Source: Thereva unica
Taxonomy: Eukaryota; Arthropoda; Insecta; Diptera; Therevidae
Length of the DNA stretch: 64,000 nt
Assembly (NCBI GenBank): GCA_949987705.1
Contig: OX465286.1
Span: 17,621,676-17,685,675, forward strand
Reading direction: 5' to 3'
The position numbers were made by a program, and so were the translations under genes. The notes below the pieces were generated by a model. It was given only the letters and a program-made list of their open reading frames with translations, was not told where the DNA came from and ran no database searches. Positions 34,650-45,639 of this stretch are shown here, in pieces; the first letter of the stretch is position 1, and each line of letters opens with the position of its first letter.

Positions 34650-34850
34650 GCTTTGTTTTACATAGAAAACTTTCTTGAAGTTTTTTCTACATAGAAAGCT
34701 TTCGTGAAATATTCTTTACATAAAAAGCGCTCTTGAAACATTTTTTACTTAGAAAGCTTTCTTAAAGCACTTTTTACATAGACAGCTTTCTTGAAGCTTT
34801 TTTTTACTTAGAAAGCTGTCTTGAAGCTTTTTTGACGTCATCAAGCATAC
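34650..34850 (+). repeat. AAGCTTTCTTGAAGC tandem repeat, locus 1
   Basis: About six units of 33-36 bp of the type TTTTTACATAGAAAGCTTTC followed by TTGAAGC, closing with TTTTTTGACGTCATCAAG. Each unit contains near-palindromes (AAAGCTTT, GAAAGCTTTC). Related blocks lie at 39255-39415 and 42925-43005. Confidence 0.75.
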
Positions 34851-34999
34851 GACAAAATGCGTTTTAATTGTCCGTATAAATCTTTCTTGCTCGATTCAGT
34901 CCATTATTTAGAGTTCATTGCACCTCCAGCTGCCGTCCCATAAGCGCCAACAGATAATTCTATGAACTCTTTTTTTTTGTAATATAAACAAACCAGGGT

Positions 35000-37230
35000 T
35001 CTGGTTGTTTTTGCTCGTTTATTCTCCTACAGAGTATCAATATCGATATTTTGATGCTATATATATATATACTCCGAGAAGTATAAAAGGATATTTTTTA
35101 CTGTACCCTCCTAAGAAATTTGCATATTCTTCTTTCATCTTTCTCTCGATAATCTTCTTTTAAAAACGTACAAGGTTTCTTCGTAACTTTTTATTTTATA
35201 TATTCCTCCCCCTAACCCATTTTTTTTTGTTTTATTTTCGTAAGGATTTCCAGGCAAAAAAAAAATTTTCGACTTCATGAATGTGTGTTGGACACGTTTA
35301 GACTAGTAGCAGAAGGCAAGGAAGACGACTCTTGTGGTGGTGGGGGGGCACCAGCCCCCAAAAGAAAAAAATGTGGGAAAAATATTTTTTTCTGAAAAGG
35401 GAAACTTATAAATAACCAAGTTTCAACTCTTTTTACTAGTTTCTACTCATCTCCTGTATTAAATTAGAGTTTTGTGTGGAGTGAACGAAGGAAACCGAGA
35501 GAAATAGGGGAGGTAGTAAAAAAATCTCGGCTATACGACAAAAAAAAACTACAGGAAATTGCATGGGGTAAGGAAAAAATAAGAAGTAAAAAAAATGACA
35601 TTAACACAAAATAAAATTTCAAAACTTTTTCGAGAGAGCAAAAAAAAAATATTTCACTACGTTCCACATCCATACAAGTCTTGTGGAAATTTAAATATAT
35701 ATCAAAAAAAAAAAGAGAGTAGAACAAGATCCAACTAACCAACAAGGATAAACTTTATTTCCACATAACTTTGGCTACACAAAATATTCAGAACGTGTGC
35801 AAGTTTAGTTTGAGGAGCATCCGGATTCTGAGTAGTAGTAGGAGTAGCAGCATTAGTAGTAGAAGTAGTAGTATAATAGTATGAAGGAAGCCAGCAAGCA
35901 AGGACCAGGGTGAAAATGGGGTAGGGAGTGTCATTCAAGATAAAACTACATAAAAACTAACCAAAGAATAATAAATTGGGCAAAAGTGAACATAGCCCCC
36001 CAGTGGGGAAAAGGGATTTGGTGTATAAGAAGAGAAAATGGTCATAGAATGCACAAACGTATATCTTTTTTTTTTCAAATGCCCCTCTCTCTCTCCAACG
36101 ATCCTTCAATCCTTTTGCATCCCTTGCGTGGCAGCAGCAGATTTTATGTACGTGTATTATACGAAAAAAAAAATGTTTACACCACCGACCGACCGACGAC
36201 TTTCTAGAGTTAATGGTATGCACATGAAATTATATGGTGTGTCGGCCTTAGCAAAAATCATAGAAGGCTCTTTCTATAAAAGAGTCTACTATAGAATGTA
36301 CCCTATATAATCTATAGATATGTACGTAGATTCTTGTTCGTTCTATATATACATATATATATTTGTTCGTTCTTTATCACAACCCCTAACTTCTGGCATG
36401 GAATCCTAATTTACAAGATTGAGGCGCAACAATACGTCAAATTATGGTGTGTATACGCCTTCATCCCTTCTCTTTTTTTTATATATGTATATACATATAT
36501 ACGCTGTTTTGCTGCCATATTCCGCATCAACCACCCCCGTTCACCGCCATACCAGAGTTATGGAGAGTTGTGCCTTCCTTTAATACACCCCCCCCCCCCA
36601 AGACCAGCCAGAATTCACAGAAGAAAATTTCGTTCGTTTCGTTTCAGCGAATGAAGGGAGGGGGGGGGGGGTATTCTTTTTCTTGTTTTCATCTTAGGCA
36701 GCCAAAAAGATGAGGTGTTGTACAGCACATGTCCTTGTTCCTACACCACCATCAGCACCAAATTTCACCCCCTCTATAACCCCCACTCTTCAGGACTGAA
36801 AAAATGCTTCTCACAGCATTTCTCAGCCATGCACACAAGGTGGTCGGTCTGGCATGATTTTCACCTTTTCAGTGTAATTTTTTTTCTTCTGTTATTGTTC
36901 TTGCCTCGCGTTGCTTTTTTCCTTTCACTTCTCTTCGCAGGTGTTTATTTATTTTTATTTTTATGTGCAATTTTGTTTCTTTCGTTGTTTTCTTTATGTT
37001 ATCATTTGCACGTCACAACAGAAAATAGGTGAGAGAGATAAAGAATGAGAGAGTGTGGAATATAACGAAAGTATTTTTTTGTTTGTTTATAAGCAAGAAT
37101 TCAGTGAAAGTTTTTAATAGCCCCCCGTAATACTACTAGCTGAAACCCCAACACAACCCCTCCGGTTTCTTTTAAATCCATCTTCTAGGCATCGTTAAGC
37201 CGATATTATGAGATTTTAGTTGCTACTATG
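35000..37230. other. No gene recognised; low-complexity DNA
   Basis: Poly-A/T and (TA)n tracts, a GTAGTAGTA-type stretch near 35830-35880, poly-C near 36590 and poly-G near 36660. No credible coding region. Confidence 0.5.
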
Positions 37231-37407
37231 TACTATGTAGGTTAAGTTTCAAATACGTGAACGATATTGTAAATATGCGCCCGAATACTATCTCAGAGAT
37301 TTGCGGTTCAATTCCATGCAACGGCAAGGTCCTTAGGGCTTTTCACTTGTATCTCCTCTAGACCATAGACTCGCTCTAAACAAACTAGCTAAGATATCTC
37401 TTAGGCG

Positions 37408-37572
37408 TGGTGTGATGGTCAATTGGCTGTGGCTTAATCATTCTGGCCAATTATACTGACTGGGACTTGTACTTCCGTAGCAAAAACGCATGTGTGATGG
37501 TCAATTTCCTGTGGCTTAATCATTCTGGCCAATTATACTGACTGGGACTTGTACTCCCGTAGCAAAAACGCA
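37408..37572 (+). repeat. Two-copy tandem duplication of about 83 bp
   Basis: The phrase GTGATGGTCAATT, a CTGTGGCTTAATCATTCTGG stretch, CCAATTATACTGACTGGG and CCGTAGCAAAAACGCA appears twice head to tail with only three or four differences. It lies just upstream of the R1-clade relic and may belong to it. Confidence 0.85.
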
Positions 37573-37624
37573 AACTCAACCGCATTAGCGAAAGAGAAAT
37601 CGGCACTCTTATAAGCTACCCCTG

Positions 37625-39200
37625 GGCCGCTTTACTATTGACGCGGTCCAACAGGTGGTTGAGGCTGCCAGGTCGATCAAAACGAGGAACTCACTTCTTT
37701 CGACACGTGTTCCTGCTGGCCACTCTAGACGTAAAGAACGCCTTCAACTCCGTTAAGTGAGGCAAGGCGCTTGGGGTGATGGAGCACGACTTCGGACTCC
37801 CTCAGTACCTGCAAAGGATACTGGAGTACTACCTGAATGAACGCTTCATAGAATATGAAACCAGCGGTGACTTCAAAAGGAGGGAGGTACCACTGGAGGC
37901 ACCAAAAGCTCCATTTTGAGACCCGACGTTTGGAACATTTCCTAAGATGGGCTCCTGTATCTGGACATGCACGAGGACCTGATTGGGTACGCAGACGAGA
38001 GATCTCGAAGCCGCGCAGATGCGCCTCATGCAGGCAATGCGTAGAATCTCCTCCTGGATGAACGGCTGCAGGCTTAAGCTTGCAGCTCACAAAACGGAGA
38101 TCGTGTTACTCACGAAAAACCCCATCAACGGTTTTGGGAGGGGCAATTTCTGGGTGGGAAACGCGACAATCGAATCCGCGATGGCCGTAAAGTACCTCGG
38201 AGTGATGCTTGATAACAAAATGTCCTTCGGGCTGTATGTACTGTGAGCGGTGGTAGCTTCGTTTAGCAGGAACATGGCGAACGTTCACGGGCCCAGTACA
38301 AAGACGGTCTCCGCACTCGCAGTGCTGGTGGTCGCCGGAGTCATTCCGATCGACCTGCTAGCCCAGGAGAGAAAGTCCGTCCGTAGAGATAGGAGCAAGA
38401 TGAGGAAACGCTAGGCGGCGAGGGCTGGCAGGGCGAACACCATGGAGGTCTGGCAAACGCGCTGGGAGGGTGATTCCAAGGGCCGGTGGGCAGCCCGCCT
38501 GATCGGCCAGCTAAACCTGGGTTGACCGGGAATTCGACTAAGTTGATTACTACCATGTCCAATTTTTGGCATGGCAAGGTCTCTTTTGGGCGTACCTGGA
38601 GAAAATGGGTAAGGTGGGGGATGTCGCGTGCCCCTACGGGGACTCCGCTTCGAACAACGCCCACCACACATTCTTTAAATGCATTAGGTGGGAGGTCGAG
38701 CGAAGTGCGTTGGGGGAGGAGCTCGGAGGCATGACTCCGACACAATTGTTGGGATAATGCTTCGAGGCCCTGAGGAATGGTCAAGGGTGACGCCGTTTTG
38801 TTCAGGCCATCCTGAAACCGAAGAAGATGGGGATGGAGGTTACCTGATCTGTCTCCACGGAGCCCTGGCATCTTCTAGCCCTAGTGATGAGCAAAAATGG
38901 TCTTGTTCTTGCACATTTAGCAAGAACAAGAACAAGACTAAGTTATGCTTGCAAGAACATAAACAAGACTAACTGTGCAAGAATAAGACAAGAACAAGAC
39001 TAGATTAGCCTTGTCATGTTCTTGCGTTTGCTCATCACCATCTAGCCCAAGTTGAAGGGACCCAAAAGAGCCTTGTTGGTGACGCCGACTGAGTTAAGAT
39101 TCTCAAGGCTGATACAGAAAAACTCCACAACATCAGAAATTGGAGGCAAGCTGCGGAACAGAGAGACTGTAGAGCCATCGAAGAAGATGCCTACGATGCC
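37625..39200 (+). pseudogene. R1-clade non-LTR retrotransposon, reverse transcriptase to C-terminus, decayed
   Basis: In order and in shifting frames: AVQQVVEAARSIK (finger helix), LLATLDVKNAFNSV (first catalytic Asp), LPQYLQRILEYYLNERFIEY, a truncated catalytic box GYADE, and DLEAAQMRLMQAMRRISSWM with KTEIVLLTK and AVKYLGVMLDNKMSF (thumb, 37.98-38.24 kb). Then come AGVIPIDLLAQER, FWAYLEKMGKVGDVACPYGD, and HHTFFKCIRWEVERSALGEE with a final TPTQLL (CCHC-type zinc motif). This domain string without RNase H is typical of the R1 clade, whose classic members insert in 28S rDNA; no rDNA is seen here. The GVPQGS to YADD part is deleted. A hAT MITE sits at 38882-39040. The end near 39200 is approximate. 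Confidence 0.85.
38882..39040. mobile_element. 159-bp hAT-type MITE with 8-bp target duplication
   Basis: The ends are TAGTGATGAGCA and, inverted, TGGTGATGAGCAAA. They are flanked by an exact TCTAGCCC at 38874-38881 and 39041-39048. The interior is built of AAGAACAAGAC-type words in both directions and does not code. Terminal sequence and 8-bp duplication fit hAT. It is inserted in the R1 relic. A partial right end of the same family is at 52393-52430. Confidence 0.85.
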
Positions 39201-39254
39201 CTACGTCAAAATCAAAATCAAAAATAAATCTGCCCAAAAAAATATTAGAAATTC

Positions 39255-39415
39255 TAAAACAGCGCTGTTTGAGCTTTTCTCCTTAGAAAGCTTTCTCGAA
39301 GCTTTTTTGACATCATCGACTGTGAAACAATAAAAAGCTTCAAGGAAGCTTTTTTAACGTTATCAAGCCTATAAAAACATAAAAAGCTTTCTCGAAGCTT
39401 TTTTGACGTCATCAT
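39255..39415 (+). repeat. AAGCTTTCTTGAAGC repeat, locus 2
   Basis: GAAAGCTTTCTCGAAGCTTT followed by TTTGACATCATC, an inverted AAAAAGCTTCAAGGAAGC segment and a last TTTTTTGACGTCATCAT are visible. The 3' flank AAGAATGAAATAAAT also follows the locus at 42925, so the repeats belong to a longer dispersed element. Confidence 0.7.
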
Positions 39416-39419
39416 AAAT

Positions 39420-42120
39420 TGTTTCATGAATACTTAATCATTTTATTAAATCAGAAATAATATTTGTTTATTGAAGAAATAAGAATGAAATAAATCAATT
39501 GAAAGTTTCTTACCACTCTCCTCCCCCCCCCCCCCCTACCACAACAAAAATATCATCACCTGTCTAAATTCCATCCATTCAAAAATTCCCTTAGCTATAT
39601 CATTGTTCTCTTATTCCCGATTTGATTCTATATTAAGACTTTTATCGCAAATAGAATTTTAACTGTTAAACTTTTCACTACACCCTCCCTCCCTCCATCC
39701 CCCGCCCCCACGGAACCCGACCGGTTCCTTTACTCGCCGCAACAAATTATGTGAGATAATAAAAATAAATTTTCTAAATACAAAACTTTCTCTTCACTTT
39801 CATTTCTTCTTTTTAAATTCTTCTCTCTCTCTCTTTGGTTTTCTCTTTCCCTCTAACGTATCTTGTTGCTGTGGTGGCTGGTGATGCTGTGTGTTGGGCT
39901 TGTTGTTCTTCCTTTTGTTCTTGCTTTTGTTGTTGCTATTTCTGGTGTAACTTTCATTTTCTACTTCTTCCTCTATTTTTTGTCTCATTTTCTCGCTGTT
40001 CTTTTGCGGATATGATGATGGATTATTTACACAGACGTTGGGGTGTAACTAAAAATGATTAGAAATGGTCACCATCAACAGCAGGCGGCAACAACAACAA
40101 TATACATATATGTATGTATTGAGTAACAAAAGAGTACAAGTGTCCCCAACGATTTTTGGGATACCACACCATTTACCACTACCCCTACCCCCAAACAATT
40201 TTTGGCTCCCTACCGTAGGACCTCGGCCCTCTTTATACCCACGCACTTCTGTATCAACAACCAGAGGCACCCACCATTATCGTCGTCCCTGCCAGCACCC
40301 CTCGACCCCCCCCCCGCAATCTTCCATTCCATCATGAAGACCATTCACAACAACCACGAAGAAGAAGAATTTTTTTTTGTTTCATTTTTGGTATCTCAAG
40401 GCACAAAAACCCACAATTCTCGGGCAAAACCCAAATTAGAGCTCGATGGGGTAATTTAAGTTGTTTTTGGGATTTTCCACTGAATACCCTTCAACTGTAT
40501 TTCCTGTGCTATATACCCTTTCCCTCTTGATTTAAAGGGCAGTTATAAAACTCTAGTGAGTGAGTGGGTTGTTTTACAGTTTACAGTGCTGCCCTGCACA
40601 CCCCCACTACCCCTCCCCACATCTAGGTTCTACTCGTGCCATTTCACCCGATCTACGTTTTTCGGGTTGTTGTTGTTGGATGGTGCTTCTTCCTCTCTTC
40701 AGGATATCATCCACCCATTCATTTCGCCCCCCATCCATCCATCCCTTCCGGCTAGCTACGAAATAAAGGCACGATACCGGGGATGAGTATTAAAGTGTAA
40801 GAGGACTAAGGAGCCCGAGCCAAGGACAGAAAGGGGTTTGAGGTTTCTGTGTTGTTTGAGCAGAGAGAGGAGAAAGAGAGAGTTTTTGCTTCAGTATTTC
40901 TTTTTTATTCCGCCAGATGGGTGAGTGGGTGAAAATGTGGATAGCGCAAACGGCTGGGGTGGGCCAGGTCAACAACAATAGCCGCAGCCGCGTAAGACTG
41001 GCAAGTGGTGGTCTAGAAGAGTGAGATTCTGGTGTGTCCAGGGAGGACAGAGGTGGGCAATAGAATCAAATGGATAAAACGGGAAGTGTGCCAGCCAGAA
41101 AAACCCTGTCCAAAAGATGTTGAATTGTGCAAACTCCTTTTCTCGGGCTGTTATATACTTGCATACCAACTTCTTCTCTTGGATGTTGTTGTTGTTATTA
41201 TTATTCTTGTTGCTTGGTTTTGAGAGAGAGAGAGTTTTTCAAGGTTTTTAAGTTATGTCATAAAAATAAAAAGGCAAAAGCTCCCTCTCCCCCCCCCCCC
41301 CCATTTAAAATTCCAAAACCATCCTGCAACTTTCTACTCTACTAACCTACCATCCAACCACCACCACCACCATAAAAAAAGGATGATGATTAGGGAAATC
41401 TCTGAAGATACACGATTTTAGGATGACTGGATAAACCCAAGGGTTGGCCAAATGAATGAATCAACTCTGCCGTATAGCAACAGTAATATAGCTATAAATA
41501 TATACATGCATACAACAAGTAAAGCAACACCATCCCAGGGGGGCAGTATACTAGCAGTTAGCTAGCAAAAAAATTATATATATACAATATTTTTTTTTTC
41601 ACACTGATTTTCCTTTTTTTGCCGTTGATGTGTTGTTGTTGCTGGTTGATGATAGTCATGTTTTCTTTTTCTGGCGTTTCTTTTACGCTTAATATTTTTA
41701 TTTTGTTACTTTCAATGCTGATTTATACATCATCATCATTATTATTACTATTATCATAATCATCATCACCACCATCATTGGTCCTTTTGTCTGGATTGGT
41801 TTGATACTAGTAGTATGTTACTTTCCAGCTGGTCTCTGTAGATCCTCATATGTTGTGCTGTGCCTTTTTGGGCGGAAGGGAGAGCGGGGCTTTTTTCATT
41901 TGGAACAAATGTAAGAAAGACGAAAAATTGATTTATTATTTAAGAACGGACAACGCAATACCCGCATATATTCTTGCACCCCTAGTTCTTGTGATAAATT
42001 ACAATGCAGCATGATATTTGCACCTGTAACTATCATTTATTACCCCCCCCCCCCCCCTAATCTTCCAATTCATTGCTACTAGTATTTATTAAGGGATACA
42101 TGCTCATTCTTCAGCCTACA
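39420..42120. other. No gene recognised; low-complexity DNA
   Basis: Poly-C near 39524, 41291 and 42043, TTGTTGTTG and CATCATCATC tracts, CCATCCATCC at about 40732. The open frames in this stretch have biased composition and are not accepted as genes. Confidence 0.5.
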
Positions 42121-42121
42121 A

Positions 42122-42714
42122 TATATCGTGGCCCTAGAACAACAGGGTTCTAACTGACATTTTCAAAAAAAATAAAATTTTGATGTCACTTTTATAAAGT
42201 GAACCCACTCTTTCTAATAAAAGTATTTTCAATCCTCCACCTCTTTCCCTTCATGAGATACAGAGAGTTACAAGGTTCTATCATCCTGTTAGAACTATTT
42301 ATTCCACCAAATTGTATCGAAAATTGCACATAGAACTTTTGAGCTTTTGAAGTTGCCACTTAGAACTTTGTTGCACCCATGCAAAGGTTCCATCTTAAAT
42401 AAAAAAGCATCTTCGTTCAGCAAAAAAGTTCTATGTGGCAATTAGAACCGTCTTGTTCTTTTACTTTCCACCCGATCATTCAGCAACAAAGTTCTACCCG
42501 AAATTTTGAACTTCAATTTCAATTAAATATGCTCCTTAAAACATAAAGTAACTTGCTATTTGAGTAAATTAAAACATAATAAACAAATCACAAAAGAATT
42601 CTATTGACAAATAATAAATCCTTAAGAACCATACGACTTTAAATCTTTGAAGCTGATTTACTCAAAACAGCTTCATGTGTTGTTAGAACCCTGTTGTTCT
42701 AGGGTCGCGATATA
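42122..42714. mobile_element. 593-bp MITE with about 33-bp terminal inverted repeats
   Basis: The left end TATATCGTGGCCCTAGAACA continues ACAGGGTTCTAAC, and the right end is the inverse with two changes. Interior non-coding DNA carries further TTCTA and AGAAC words (AAAGTTCTA, TAGAACTTT) in both directions, so most of the element can fold. The target duplication is not clear because the palindrome runs into AT-rich flanks. Confidence 0.75.
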
Positions 42715-42924
42715 GAAGTTCTTAATATCAAAATTATGACGTAAGCTTCATCGCCGTCTGCTTTAGCATCGCCAAATCCTTCCCTGCTCTACACATAATC
42801 TACATATTCTATTACTTCCAACCCTTCCCAGTTATTAGCAAAAGAGCACTACTATTTCCTACCGCCATAACATTCAAAAAACAAGTTGCTTCACAAAATT
42901 AGAAAATCTTTAAAAAAAAAGCTC

Positions 42925-43010
42925 TGTTTGAGCGTTTTTACATAGAAAGCTTTCTTGAAGCTTTTTTGACGTCATCAAGGCTGTGAAGCTTTTTTGACGT
43001 CATAATTAAA
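42925..43010 (+). repeat. AAGCTTTCTTGAAGC repeat, locus 3
   Basis: TTTTTACATAGAAAGCTTTC followed by TTGAAGCTTTTTTGACGTCA, then a second GTGAAGCTTTTTTGACGTCA. It shares the leading CTCTGTTTGAGC with locus 2 (39.26 kb). Confidence 0.75.
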
Positions 43011-43089
43011 TTTCTTAGTATATCAAATTGTAATGGGTAATTCTTTACTGTTATATTTAAGAATGAAATAAATTTAAATGGTGGAAGTG

Positions 43090-43745
43090 CTTTCTCTGAA
43101 TGTATGTTGGGTGTTCGTGAAGGCCTGCCAGACAATGAACTTAGAACCAACACAAGGATGTATTATATTGGAATATTCGTAGACAGTCAAGGCTCTATAA
43201 AAGCTCTGGATTCAGTAATGGTGCTCTCGAAGCAAGTGAAGCGATGTAGAGCTGAGCTAGATAGGCTAGGTAGAAATTACAAACGTGATTCTCGACTGGG
43301 TTTCCGGTCATAGCAACATAGATGGGAACGAGAAAACCGACTACGGCTTAGTCGGCAGCCCCATAGGTGGTGTCATAAGCACTATTTTCGACTAACACCT
43401 GTTGGAGACATGTGTTATCTCTAGGGGGACTTGGCCGACTTACAAAAAAAGAAATAAAAAATGGGCACCTTAAACAGAACCCGATGGGATATTCAGGCCT
43501 ATTCTGAACTTCGCTGGAATTTTCGTACATTGGCAACATACGATTGTCAGAGAAATCCAGGGGAATCGATTCCAGCGGAGCTCAGAATAGGCCTGATTGG
43601 CAGACTCACGGTAATGGTCACGGTACATTGGCCCATGCCAAGGTAGACATACCGTTCAACGTCTATTACTGTAGCTGCTGGAAGACGTACGAGAGAGAAA
43701 CACTTGTTCACTTCCTGTGCAAATGCCCAGCGGCCGATCAAAGTT
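43090..43745 (+). pseudogene. RNase H and zinc-knuckle end of a LINE
   Basis: The plus strand encodes IGIFVDSQGSIKALDSVMVL (middle of RNase H, with the catalytic Asp in VDSQ), SKQVKRCRAELDRLG, and after a frame change VSGHSNIDGNEK (the second catalytic region, usually VPGH-GI-GNE-AD). Further frame changes give an IGRLT segment, then IPFNVYYCSCWKTYERETLV and HFLCKCPA (C-terminal zinc knuckle). The order and spacing are those of RNase H LINEs. The reverse transcriptase is absent upstream. A gypsy fragment in the opposite direction follows directly. Confidence 0.75.
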
Positions 43746-43746
43746 G

Positions 43747-44340
43747 CAGCCCATGGTTGCTTGGGGATGATACGGGGTAGTTCTCAAATTGTAGGTCCCT
43801 AGCCTGTCAGCTCCCGGAATAATGATGACTCGAACTATCTTCCCAAATCCATCGTTACTCTTACAGGTACGCCGTATTTCGCTATCCAACTCTCCAGGAA
43901 GTAGCGGACAACTGTCTCAGCCGTTATGTCCGACATTGGTATGGCCTCAGGCCATCGAGTAAAGCGGTCGATGAAAGTCAGGCAGTACCGCTATCTTCTT
44001 GATGGGGTAATGGACAGATAATGTCATTATTGATATGGGAAAATCGCTCGGTTGGCGGCGCGTACTTGGCAACTTTGTGTGTCGCTGGACCTTGGACTTC
44101 TGGCACGGAATGCAGGTCTTAACGAATACGGCACAATCCTTCCGAAACTTTGGCCAGGCGATCTCTCGCTAATTAACTTCGTTGTGCCTCGAACGCCTGG
44201 ATGCAAGACGTTGTGCATTGTTCGCAAGATGTGCAGTCGCATGCCCTCCGGTACCAAGGGGCGTACGCGACAGTCACGTCATGGTCCGAGAAAGCTAAGT
44301 GTTTGATGTCCATGGAAGACATTTCTGGGTTTTTTTTATA
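43747..44340 (-). pseudogene. Ty3/gypsy integrase fragment (zinc-binding and core regions), rearranged
   Basis: On the minus strand, MRLHILRTMHNVLHPGVRGT carries the H-x-x-H-type half of the HHCC zinc domain, and after a frame change CAVFVKTCIPCQKSKVQ supplies the two cysteines. Further on come LPDFHRPL and LGTYNLRTTPYHPQA, the core region just before the last catalytic Glu. The stretch between the zinc domain and the core is shortened and has several stops. Direction and family match the integrase tail at 49.4-49.7 kb, but they are not contiguous. Confidence 0.75.
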
Positions 44341-44344
44341 ACCT

Positions 44345-45025
44345 CTTGAAGGCCTTGATCCAATGTCCAATCTACCTATCCTCTTGTTTTTAGACAGGGC
44401 TGCGACCTTTACCTATCTAATGATTAACACCGATCTGTGTTCAGGTTTTGTTTGTTGTCATAGTGCTGGAAACGAGACTAAGCCGTTTGAGTATGGTCGT
44501 AACTCCGTCGTCGTCTGGTCCCAAGTTCAGGTTGTGAAAGGAGGTCGATCTGCCGAATTAATCAGAATGGGGAAACCGAAGAAACTAGACAAGAAACCGC
44601 AAACGGCACCGACAGCAGCGTATCCATTGCAGGGAGTTCCTGCTCGGACCGCCAGCTAATCGATCAAAGAAGAAGAGTATGGTCGTGGCCGCAACAACTG
44701 GGAGATTCTGAACAGATCTGAGAGCCGTCGCGCAAAAAAAAAGAGTCCGACTCACTGTCCGCGTCCGCAAAACTATTTCCGTCCTATGTCCCACATGTCC
44801 CAAACAAAGGAGCAGAAAAAGAATACTTTTTGAAATGGTTATACCAGGCCCCATCAAAACACATCAGTTTGGGACACTACCTTCCTTCCCCCACAAAAAA
44901 TATCGCTGTCTATCCTTAAATGCACGCTTGATCCTTTTTTTCAAAGGGAATTACTACCATTTCTCTAGAGATTACTCGCTCAATAAAAATACGCGTGAAA
45001 AATATTTTCAACTTCAGTTTTATAT
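44345..45025. other. Unassigned segment
   Basis: A frame at 44363-44659 with a Lys/Gln-rich end (MGKPKKLDKK) might be gag- or pol-derived given the neighbours, but I see no diagnostic motif. Confidence 0.3.
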
Positions 45026-45029
45026 CTAA

Positions 45030-45626
45030 TGGGGCCCATCCACAGGCCAACTGGTTGCCCAAACTGAGTTGTGTTGGCACTGAATCGCAGCGTGTATGGG
45101 GCAGTTGGCAAACTGATTTGACAGTTGGGGTTGCAGTTGGGATAAATCAAAATCTTTTAATTTTATGGGGGCGGGGTCTAGAGTTTGGGCAACTAGTCGC
45201 GCTGTGTATGTTGCAGTTTGACAAACTACTTGCATTAATTAAGCCTGAATTCGAAAATTATATTTTTTTGCAAGTTTATATTTTCATTGTATTGCATAAT
45301 TTTTAATTTAAATTATGAAAGTTCACATAATATTAAATTATTTTCATAATTTATATGTTTAGGATTTAATATATATTTTAAAAACATACAAATATTTATA
45401 TTAATAATTAAAAAATTTATAATTAACATAAAAAATCATTACTACCCATTTTTTATAATCATAAAACTTAATCGCAGGTTTTCTACAATTTTATTTAACG
45501 TTCAAATTGCCTATAAAATACTGAATTGACAGTTGAAGTATCAACTCAGTTGAAGCGTTTGTGGCAAAACACCAACTCTTTGCACAACTCAGTTTGGGCA
45601 ACCAGTTGGCCTGTGGATGGGCCCCA
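45030..45626. mobile_element. 597-bp MITE with TAA target duplication (PIF/Harbinger-like)
   Basis: The inverted ends are TGGGGCCCATCCACAGGCCA and continue ACTGGTTGCCCAAACT-GAGTTGTG, matching over more than 40 bp. TAA is found immediately outside both ends (45027-45029, 45627-45629). A three-base TWA duplication is the signature of PIF/Harbinger transposons. The interior repeats the terminal words (CAGTTTG, GGCAACTAG, GTTGCAGTT) as sub-terminal repeats and is otherwise AT-rich and non-coding. Confidence 0.8.
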
Positions 45627-45639
45627 TAAGAGAGACAGA

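Noticed and set aside
40065..41345. Pro/Ser-rich or Val-rich short open frames as secreted peptides
   Set aside because: Composition follows CCACCA, TTGTTG and poly-C tracts; frames overlap on both strands with no start context or motif.
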